This document shows, piece by piece, positions 16,168 to 21,405 of a stretch of DNA of 21,405 nt. A program made the position numbers and the translations under genes. Origin of the DNA: LMDS01 sp039930465 (GTDB lineage Bacteria; Pseudomonadota; Gammaproteobacteria; Burkholderiales; Burkholderiaceae_C); contig JBDTTU010000074.1 in NCBI GenBank assembly GCA_039930465.1, positions 1-21,405 of the forward strand. The letters are read 5' to 3'. The notes beneath the pieces are model-generated. The model was not told the DNA's origin. It searched no databases and was given only the letters and a program-made list of their open reading frames with translations. Within the stretch, counting starts at the first letter, position 1, and each line of letters begins with the position of its first letter.

Positions 16168-18075
16168 TCAATGGTTCACAGCCGCCCGAACCAGCGCCGG
16201 GCGCGTGCCGAAGCGCTTCTGGATCGACTGTTCGATACCGGCGGCGTCGAGCCCGCACATCGCCATCAGCTTGGCCGGGTCGCCGTGTTCGACGAACACG
16301 TCGGGCAGGCCCAACGACAGCACCGGGATCAGGATGCCGGCGCTCGCCAGAGCTTCCTGCACCGAGCCACCGGCGCCACCCATCACGCAGCCGTCTTCAA
16401 CGGTCACGATCGCGTCGTGCGTGCGGGCGAGTTCGCTCACCAAGGCCACGTCGAGCGGCTTCACGAAGCGCATGTTGGCCACCGTGGCGTCGAGCGATTC
16501 GGCGGCCTTCAGCGCCGGGTAGAGCAGCGTGCCGAAGGCGAGGATCGCGACGCGCTGGCCGCCCTGCCCGACCGGGCGCTGGACCGTGCGCCGCACTTCG
16601 CCCTTGCCGAACGGTATTTCGGTCATCTGCGCCTGGATCGGCGTGCCGGCGCCGCTGCCGCGCGGGTAACGCACGGTGGTGGGGCCTTCGTGCATGAACG
16701 CGGTGTAGAGCGCCTGCCGGCATTCGTTCTCGTCGGCCGGCGTGAGCAGGGCCATGTTCGGAATGCAGCGAACGTAGGCGATGTCGTAGGCCCCGGCGTG
16801 AGTGGCGCCATCGGCACCGACCAGCCCGGCGCGGTCGAGTGCGAACACGACCGGCAGATTCTGGATCGCCACGTCGTGGATCAGTTGGTCGTAAGCGCGC
16901 TGCAGGAAGGTCGAATAGATCGCGACCACCGGCTTCAGGCCTTCGCAGGCCAGGCCCGCGGCGAAGGTCACGGCGTGCTGCTCGGCGATGCCGACATCGT
17001 GGTAACGCTTCGGGAAGCGTTTTTCGAACTCGACCATGCCCGAACCTTCGCGCATCGCCGGGGTGATGCCCACCAGGCGCTTGTCGAGCGCGGCCATGTC
17101 GCACAGCCACTGACCGAAGACCTGGGTGAAGGTGATCTTGGGCGGCGTGGCGGGCTTGACGATGCCCACCGCCGGGTCGAACTTGCTCGGGCCGTGGTAG
17201 TTCACCGGGTCGGCCTCGGCGAGCTTGTAGCCGAAGCCCTTCTTGGTGACGACGTGCAGGAACTGCGCACCTTTCAGGTCGCGCAGGTTCTCGAGCGTGG
17301 GAATCAGCGAGTCAAGGTCGTGCCCGTCGATCGGGCCGACGTAGTTGAAGCCGAACTCCTCGAAGATCGTGCCCGGCACGACCATGCCCTTGGCGTGTTC
17401 TTCGAAGCGCCGAGCCAGCTCGAACAGCGGCGGCGCGTTCTTCAGCACGTTCTTCGCGGTGTCGCGCGCGGCGGCGTAGAACTTGCCGCTCATCAAGCGC
17501 GCCAGGTAGCGGTTCAGGGCCCCCACCGGCGGCGAGATCGACATGTCGTTGTCGTTCAGGACCACCAGCATGTCGGCATTCGCGACACCGCCGTTGTTCA
17601 GCGCCTCGAACGCCATGCCGGCACTCATCGCGCCGTCGCCGATGATGGCCACGGCCTTGCGGTCTTCGCCTTTCTGGCGCGCCGCCACGGCCATGCCGAG
17701 CGCGGCCGAGATCGAGGTCGACGAGTGCGCGGTCCCGAAGGCGTCGTACTCGCTCTCTTCGCGGCGCGGGAAGCCCGAGATGCCGCCGATCTGGCGCAAC
17801 GACGCCATGCGCTCGCGCCGGCCGGTGAGGATTTTGTGTGGGTAGGTCTGGTGGCCCACGTCCCACACCAGCCGGTCGTGCGGCGTGTTGAACACGTGGT
17901 GCAGCGCAATCGTCAGCTCGACCGTGCCGAGGTTGCTCGACAGGTGGCCGCCGGTCTGCGCCACGCTCTGCAACAGGAAGTCGCGCAGTTCGGTGGCGAG
18001 CTGCTTGAGTTCCAGGCGCGAGAGCTTGCGCACATCGGCCGGGCTTTGGATCTTCTCTAAGAGCACGTGTTTCAT
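16168..18075 (-). CDS. dxs: 1-deoxy-D-xylulose-5-phosphate synthase
   Basis: Dxs condenses pyruvate and glyceraldehyde 3-phosphate with thiamine diphosphate, the entry step of the methylerythritol phosphate pathway. The 635-residue length is typical. Motifs include GHLSSNLG (43-50), DVGHQTYPHKILTGR (72-86) and the thiamine-diphosphate/magnesium motif GDGAMSAGMAFEALNN (146-161). The transketolase pyrimidine-binding part contains GIAEQHAVTFAAGLA, and the C-terminal domain VEDGCVMGGAGG. The ATG at 18075 matches the family start. It is the third gene of an xseB-ispA-dxs order common in proteobacteria. The 80 bases between ispA and dxs hold a possible interspersed repeat. Confidence 0.97.
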   Translation of the reverse strand: MKHVLLEKIQSPADVRKLSRLELKQLATELRDFLLQSVAQTGGHLSSNLGTVELTIALHHVFNTPHDRLVWDVGHQTYPHKILTGRRERMASLRQIGGISGFPRREESEYDAFGTAHSSTSISAALGMAVAARQKGEDRKAVAIIGDGAMSAGMAFEALNNGGVANADMLVVLNDNDMSISPPVGALNRYLARLMSGKFYAAARDTAKNVLKNAPPLFELARRFEEHAKGMVVPGTIFEEFGFNYVGPIDGHDLDSLIPTLENLRDLKGAQFLHVVTKKGFGYKLAEADPVNYHGPSKFDPAVGIVKPATPPKITFTQVFGQWLCDMAALDKRLVGITPAMREGSGMVEFEKRFPKRYHDVGIAEQHAVTFAAGLACEGLKPVVAIYSTFLQRAYDQLIHDVAIQNLPVVFALDRAGLVGADGATHAGAYDIAYVRCIPNMALLTPADENECRQALYTAFMHEGPTTVRYPRGSGAGTPIQAQMTEIPFGKGEVRRTVQRPVGQGGQRVAILAFGTLLYPALKAAESLDATVANMRFVKPLDVALVSELARTHDAIVTVEDGCVMGGAGGSVQEALASAGILIPVLSLGLPDVFVEHGDPAKLMAMCGLDAAGIEQSIQKRFGTRPALVRAAVNH

Positions 18076-18101
18076 GTCAGTGCCGCCCGGCCGCCCGCAG
18101 G

Positions 18102-18146
18102 CGCTGACGCGCCCCTTGGCGGCAGCGAACGAAGTGAGCTTGGGGT
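18102..18146. repeat. possible interspersed Burkholderiales repeat
   Basis: The spacer between ispA and dxs contains GCGCCCCTTGGCGGCAGC followed by GAACGAAGTGAGCTTGGGG. From memory this resembles a short element (CCCC...GGCAGCGAACG.AGTGAGC..GGGG) scattered between genes in Comamonadaceae-type genomes. It cannot be confirmed without the rest of the genome, and here it has only the CCCC and GGGG ends able to pair. Confidence 0.35.
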
Positions 18147-18155
18147 TGTTTCATC

Positions 18156-19073
18156 CTAGCTGTCCCGCTCTACGACCTTGTCGGCCAGCACACTCAGCCA
18201 GGCCGCTTCGGCCAGGCCACTGCGGGCCAGCGCTGCCTGCGCCTTGTCGCGCAGTTGGTTGGCGTAGCGGCGCGCTGCGTCGAGGCCGAGCACGGTCACG
18301 TAGGTCGGTTTGTTATTGTCGATGTCCTTGCCGGCGGTCTTGCCGAGCGTGGCCGAGGCCTGGGTCACGTCGAGGATGTCGTCGACCACCTGGAAGGCGA
18401 GGCCGAGTGTGTCACCGTACTCGCTCAGCGCCGACCATTGCGAGTCAGTGGCTTCGCCACAGGCCGCGCCCATCAGCACGCTGGCCTGCAGCAGCGCACC
18501 GGTCTTGCGGTGGTGCATGTCGCGCAGCGTGTGTTCGTCGAGCGGCACACCGATGCTGGCCAGGTCGATCGCCTGGCCGCCGGCCATGCCGTTGTGCCCG
18601 GCCGAGCGCGCCAGCAGCGAACACAGCCGCGCCTGCAAGGCCGGTGGCACGACAGGTGTGCCCCCCGGCGGCGCCAGCGTGTCGCTGCACGGTGTGAGCA
18701 CCTCGAAAGCAAGGGCCTGCATCGCATCACCGGCCAGCATGGCCTGCGCTTCGCCGAACTGCACGTGAACGGTGGGCTTGCCACGGCGCAGCACATCGTT
18801 GTCCATGCAGGGCATGTCGTCGTGGATCAGCGAATAGGCGTGGATCAGCTCGACCGCGCAGGCCGCACGCATGGCGGCTTCAGGCAGGCCGTGCACCGCC
18901 TGCGACGCAGCCAGCACCAGCAGCGGGCGCAGGCGCTTGCCACCGTCGAGCACGCCGTAGCGCATGGCAAGACCCAGCCCGGCCGGCGCGTCAACGGGCA
19001 CCCAGGCCTCGAGCGCACGCTCGACGGCGTCGATCTCGACGCGGGCCCAGGAATCGTAGTCGGCCTGTTTCAT
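18156..19073 (-). CDS. ispA: farnesyl/geranyl diphosphate synthase
   Basis: The enzyme joins isopentenyl diphosphate to allylic diphosphates to make geranyl and farnesyl diphosphate. The 305-residue product has GGKRLRP (44-50), the first aspartate-rich motif DDMPCMDND (85-93), the second DDILD (231-235) and the substrate-binding KDIDNNKPTYV region. The C-M pair inside the first motif is the short-chain type seen in bacterial IspA. A small proline/glycine-rich insertion (LAPPGGTPVVPPA) at about 133-145 is unusual but lies in a loop. The start overlaps the xseB stop as ATGA, which fixes it at 19073. Confidence 0.96.
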   Translation of the reverse strand: MKQADYDSWARVEIDAVERALEAWVPVDAPAGLGLAMRYGVLDGGKRLRPLLVLAASQAVHGLPEAAMRAACAVELIHAYSLIHDDMPCMDNDVLRRGKPTVHVQFGEAQAMLAGDAMQALAFEVLTPCSDTLAPPGGTPVVPPALQARLCSLLARSAGHNGMAGGQAIDLASIGVPLDEHTLRDMHHRKTGALLQASVLMGAACGEATDSQWSALSEYGDTLGLAFQVVDDILDVTQASATLGKTAGKDIDNNKPTYVTVLGLDAARRYANQLRDKAQAALARSGLAEAAWLSVLADKVVERDS

Positions 19074-19312
19074 GCAGCCGCCCAGGGCTTGAGCTGCCCG
19101 TCTTCGAGCACCTTGACTTGCTGCTCCACCGCTTCCAGGCGGGCACGACAGAAGGTCAGCAGATCGGCACCCCGCTTGTAGCTTTCCAGCAGACGGTCGA
19201 GTGGCAACTGGCCACTTTCCATGGCCACGACCAGGCGGTCGAGCTCGCCGAGCGCGTCTTCGTAACTGGTGGGCGCAGCAGGTGCTGTAGAGGTGGAGGA
19301 GGTCTTTGCCAT
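19070..19312 (-). CDS. xseB: exodeoxyribonuclease VII small subunit
   Basis: XseB is the small subunit of exonuclease VII, which degrades single-stranded DNA from both ends. The 80-residue product has the conserved pattern SYEDALGELDRLVVAMESG followed by LPLDRLLESYKRG and LEAVEQQVKVLEDG. An S/T/A-rich N-terminal tail precedes it. The ATG at 19312 gives the usual length, whereas the longer open frame would add 66 unrelated residues across a promoter-like site. It leads the xseB-ispA-dxs group and overlaps ispA by ATGA. Confidence 0.95.
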   Translation of the reverse strand: MAKTSSTSTAPAAPTSYEDALGELDRLVVAMESGQLPLDRLLESYKRGADLLTFCRARLEAVEQQVKVLEDGQLKPWAAA

Positions 19313-19333
19313 TGCGGGTCGGGAAACGGGTTG

Positions 19334-19339
19334 ATTGTA
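19334..19339 (-). promoter_or_regulatory. -10 hexamer of the xseB operon
   Basis: On the minus strand TACAAT lies 21 bases before the xseB ATG, giving a leader of about 14-15 bases. No good -35 hexamer is present at 16-18 bases, so the assignment rests on the hexamer and its position. Confidence 0.45.
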
Positions 19340-19442
19340 GTCAGCCCACAGGGTCAGTTGCGCCGGCGCGACACCCCTAATGGTGAGCATTTCCAACCGC
19401 GCCCGAACCTGGTGGCGAGCAGGGCGAAACCAGCCCCGCAGG

Positions 19443-19448
19443 TACAAT
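19443..19448 (+). promoter_or_regulatory. -10 hexamer upstream of the Rieske gene
   Basis: TACAAT in a GC-rich spacer, 111 bases before the ATG at 19560 and divergent to the xseB hexamer. No clear -35 hexamer was found. The leader would be about 105 bases with no obvious riboswitch-like structure seen. Confidence 0.35.
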
Positions 19449-19559
19449 CCGCAGCCCCACGGCGCCCCGGCGACTTCTGCCAGGGCCGCGCCCGCCCGAA
19501 TGCCAGCCACCGCAAGCGCCGGTGCCGGTTAACCCCTGGTTTTGGAGACTCCCCGGGAT

Positions 19560-20678
19560 ATGTCCGACCTGAGCGTCACCCCCGAAACGCTGAGCCGCAG
19601 CCGCTCGCAGCTGTCGGTGAGCACGTATTTCGACGGCGCGCTCTTCGAGCGCGAGATGGCGCACCTGTTCCGGAGCCGGCCGCGCTACCTGGGTCACGAA
19701 CTCGCCGTTCCCGAGATAGGCGACTACTACGCGCTGCCACACGAGGGCGAAGGCCGCGTGCTGCTGCGCACCGCCAAGGGCGTTGAACTGATTTCCAACG
19801 TCTGCCGGCACCGCCAGGCGCTGATGCTGCGCGGGCGTGGCAACACCGGCAGCAACATCGTCTGCCCGCTGCACCGCTGGACCTACGACCTGAAGGGTCA
19901 ATTGATCGGCGCCCCGCACTTCGCCAACGACCCCTGCCTGAACCTGAACAACTACCCGCTGCAGAACTGGAACGGGCTGCTGTTCGAGGGCAAGGGCCGC
20001 AATGTCGCCGCCGACCTGAACAACGTGGGGCCGCTGGCCGACCTGAACTTTGACGGCTACGTGCTCGACCACGTGCAGTTGCATGAGTGCGACTACAACT
20101 GGAAGACCTTCATCGAGGTCTACCTCGAGGACTACCACGTCGGCCCGTTCCACCCCGGCCTGGGCCAGTTCGTCACCTGCGACGAGCTGCGTTGGGAGTT
20201 TGGCGACCACCACTCGGTGCAGACGGTGGGCACCAAGAACGAACTTGCCCGCCCCGGCACGCCGGCCTACCGCAAGTGGCATGACGCGGTGCTGAAGTAC
20301 CGCAACGGCGTGTTGCCCAAACACGGTGCGATCTGGCTCACCTACTACCCGACCGTGATGGTCGAGTGGTACCCGCACGTGCTGGTGGTGTCCACGCTGT
20401 ACCCGAAGGGCCCGCAGAAGACGCTCAACGTGGTCGAGTTCTACTACCCCGAAGACATCGCGGCCTTCGAGCGCGAGTTCGTCGACGCCGAGCGGGCCGC
20501 GTACTGGGAAACCTGCGCCGAAGACGACGAGATCGCGCTGCGAATGGACGCCGGCAGGCGTGCGCTGCAGGAGCGCGGCGACGACGAGACCGGCCCCTAC
20601 CAGAGCCCGATGGAAGACGGCATGCAGCAGTTCCATGAGTGGTATCGGCGCGAGATGGGTCCACGCTTGTTGGGGTAG
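19560..20678 (+). CDS. Rieske non-heme iron oxygenase, alpha-subunit type
   Basis: Such enzymes hydroxylate aromatic or other substrates using electrons passed through a Rieske [2Fe-2S] centre to a mononuclear iron. The 372-residue product has the Rieske motif C82-R-H84 and C102-P-L-H105. The iron site lies in NWKTFIEVYLEDYHVGPFHP (180-199) with H193 and H198, and a likely third ligand is an aspartate in CAEDDE near the C-terminus. The ATG at 19560 is preferred; a TTG at 19542 would add six residues. No reductase, ferredoxin or small subunit gene is adjacent, so electron transfer must use proteins encoded elsewhere. The substrate is unknown. Confidence 0.88.
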   Translation: MSDLSVTPETLSRSRSQLSVSTYFDGALFEREMAHLFRSRPRYLGHELAVPEIGDYYALPHEGEGRVLLRTAKGVELISNVCRHRQALMLRGRGNTGSNIVCPLHRWTYDLKGQLIGAPHFANDPCLNLNNYPLQNWNGLLFEGKGRNVAADLNNVGPLADLNFDGYVLDHVQLHECDYNWKTFIEVYLEDYHVGPFHPGLGQFVTCDELRWEFGDHHSVQTVGTKNELARPGTPAYRKWHDAVLKYRNGVLPKHGAIWLTYYPTVMVEWYPHVLVVSTLYPKGPQKTLNVVEFYYPEDIAAFEREFVDAERAAYWETCAEDDEIALRMDAGRRALQERGDDETGPYQSPMEDGMQQFHEWYRREMGPRLLG

Positions 20679-20755
20679 TTGCGGCGGTCCTTGCCTGTTC
20701 CGCGTCGGAGCGGGCCAAAGCCATCGGGAGGCCGACTGCGCTCATGTCCTCCGGT

Positions 20756-20927
20756 CCAGGCTGCGCCTGGCCCTCCCCCTTTACTTCGCTCCGTCGGCCA
20801 CCCGACGCCCTTGGCCTGTGTGACCTCTGCTCTTCGATTGATCGTCGAGCGCCTCCGCTGTTTCAGGATCAGGCCGGTGGGGCGCTCTGCGCAGCGAAGT
20901 AAAGGGGGAGGGCTGGGCGAAGCCCAG
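20756..20927. repeat. BIME-like pair of inverted structured repeats
   Basis: The left arm 20756-20790 and the right arm 20893-20927 are inverted copies, identical at 30 of 35 positions and at all 20 positions of 20771-20790 versus 20893-20912. Each arm ends in a six-pair stem with a three-base loop: CCAGGC-TGC-GCCTGG on the left and, in the right arm, CTGGGC-GAA-GCCCAG. Four of the five differences form two compensatory base-pair changes and the fifth is in the loop. The arms are separated by 102 bases. The layout (tail plus hairpin, in inverted pairs, between convergent genes) is that of REP/BIME elements. Confidence 0.75.
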
Positions 20928-20930
20928 CCC
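20910..20930. repeat. perfect hairpin, nine-pair stem, loop GAA
   Basis: GGGCTGGGC and GCCCAGCCC pair perfectly around GAA. It contains the hairpin of the right repeat arm and extends it by three base pairs. Confidence 0.8.
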
Positions 20931-20946
20931 GGGGAGCGAGCCCGGA

Positions 20947-20973
20947 CACAAACAGTCCTGAGGACTGTTTGTG
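20947..20973. terminator. perfect hairpin, twelve-pair stem, loop TGA
   Basis: CACAAACAGTCC and GGACTGTTTGTG pair perfectly. It is the longest uninterrupted stem in the window and contains AT-rich pairs, unlike its neighbours. Lying between converging genes, it could end transcription from both sides, though no T-tract follows on either strand. Confidence 0.5.
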
Positions 20974-20983
20974 CCTGGCGAGC

Positions 20984-21004
20984 GCCCGGGGCTCTGCCCC
21001 GGGC
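20984..21004. repeat. perfect hairpin, nine-pair stem, loop TCT
   Basis: GCCCGGGGC and GCCCCGGGC pair perfectly around TCT. It follows the twelve-pair hairpin by ten bases. Confidence 0.75.
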
Positions 21005-21010
21005 ATGAGC

Positions 21011-21025
21011 GGAGCAGAGTGCTCC
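21011..21025. repeat. hairpin, six-pair stem, loop GAG
   Basis: GGAGCA and TGCTCC pair around GAG, six bases after the previous hairpin. It is the last of the series of three-base-loop stems. Confidence 0.6.
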
Positions 21026-21081
21026 AGCGGCCTGATCCCGCCCGTCTGCAGGCCTGCCTTTCGACGGAACACGCAGCGGTA

Positions 21082-21405
21082 TCAGTGGTTGTCCCGCGGC
21101 ACGAACGCCCCGCGCCTGCCCACCAGGAAGTCCAGATCCACCCCCTGGTCGGCCTGCAGCACCGTGTCCACGTATAACTTCCAGTAGCCGCTGGAAAGCG
21201 GCGGCTCCGGTTTCTTCCAGGCGGCCAGTCGCTTCGCCAGCTCTTCGTCACTGATGTGCAGGTGCAGCTTGCGCTGCGGCACGTTGAGTTCGACGATGTC
21301 GCCGTTCTGCACCACCGCCAGCGGCCCGCCGGCCGCGGCTTCGGGCGCCGTGTGCAGTACCACGGTGCCGTAGGCGGTGCCGCTCATGCGGCCGTCGCTG
21401 ATGCG
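21082..21405 (-). CDS. C-terminal part of a second IlvD/Edd-family dehydratase (5' end outside window)
   Basis: The frame is open to the window edge and ends with TGA at 21084-21082. The 107 visible residues begin RISDGRMSGTAYGTVVLH, the C-terminal signature of this family. GGPLAVVQNGDIVELNVP, ISDEELAKRLAAW and GVDLDFLVGRRG follow. Wording such as SGTAYGTVVLHT and the final residues resemble L-arabinonate dehydratases of rhizobia, so a pentonate substrate is plausible. The iron-sulfur cysteines are outside the window. It is clearly diverged from the dehydratase at 6931-8670, so it is a paralogue and not a recent duplicate. Confidence 0.88.
   Translation of the reverse strand, partial: RISDGRMSGTAYGTVVLHTAPEAAAGGPLAVVQNGDIVELNVPQRKLHLHISDEELAKRLAAWKKPEPPLSSGYWKLYVDTVLQADQGVDLDFLVGRRGAFVPRDNH

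Larger units (their letters stand above)
20679..21081. other. 403-base gene-free region between convergent genes
   Basis: No credible coding sequence lies here. It holds the inverted repeat pair and the hairpin series listed separately. It also has smaller stems: CGTCGG/CCGACG (20792-20807, four-base loop) and GCGC/GCGC (20882-20892, loop TCT). Bases 20679-20755 and 21026-21081 show nothing I can name. Confidence 0.7.

Noticed and set aside
16171..18060. 629-residue open frame on the plus strand
   Set aside because: It mirrors dxs codon for codon and contains no recognisable domain.
20771..20912. Insertion-sequence remnant with terminal inverted repeats
   Set aside because: The 102 bases between the arms encode no transposase fragment and no target-site duplication was seen; the hairpin-bearing arms fit a REP/BIME-type repeat better.
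20639..21008. Overlapping open frames in the hairpin region
   Set aside because: They run through the perfect inverted repeats and hairpins and have no start signal or family motif; the DNA structure explains the sequence better.

Overview
The window looks like a chromosomal segment of a GC-rich betaproteobacterium of the order Burkholderiales, probably near the Leptothrix/Rubrivivax/Piscinibacter group. This is inferred from base composition, family content and gene order (an RpfE-type gene next to recJ; xseB-ispA-dxs followed by folE2), not from a marker gene. No rRNA, tRNA, CRISPR array or transposase gene was seen. Most of the window is packed with protein genes; the only gene-free stretch over 300 bases is 20679-21081.

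Left part, plus strand (1-6204): the end of a phosphoglycerate-mutase/RpfE-like gene overlaps recJ by one base. recJ overlaps a 46-residue lipoprotein-like ORF, which lies 4 bases before a secreted PQQ-type sugar dehydrogenase. Next come rnm (PHP-domain RNase AM) and yciO, adjacent as in Escherichia coli. A membrane SPFH-domain protein and a ribbon-helix-helix protein follow, behind a promoter that carries a perfect 16-bp palindrome.

Middle, minus strand (10552-6212): a 62-residue protein, a four-helix membrane protein, a 24-residue membrane peptide and a hemerythrin form a compact cluster. An IlvD/Edd-type sugar-acid dehydratase and an RraA-like protein form a two-gene unit after it. Plus strand 10788-12055 has a small basic protein and a PHB-depolymerase-family hydrolase.

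Right part, minus strand (19312-12089): xseB, ispA and dxs (exonuclease VII small subunit and two isoprenoid-precursor enzymes), then folE2 (folate), a SUV3-like RNA helicase and a RIO-type kinase. The last three overlap by GTGA, and folE2 ends in a 30-bp tandem repeat. A Rieske oxygenase lies divergently at 19560-20678. A second IlvD/Edd-type dehydratase, cut by the window edge, converges on it.

The least explained structure is in 20679-21081. Two inverted copies of a 35-base unit each end in a three-base-loop hairpin, and two stem pairs differ between the copies by compensatory changes. Three more perfect three-base-loop hairpins follow. This resembles a REP/BIME-type structured repeat. The small proteins at 2074-2214 and 9256-9330 and the palindromic operator at 5044-5059 are the next most useful leads.
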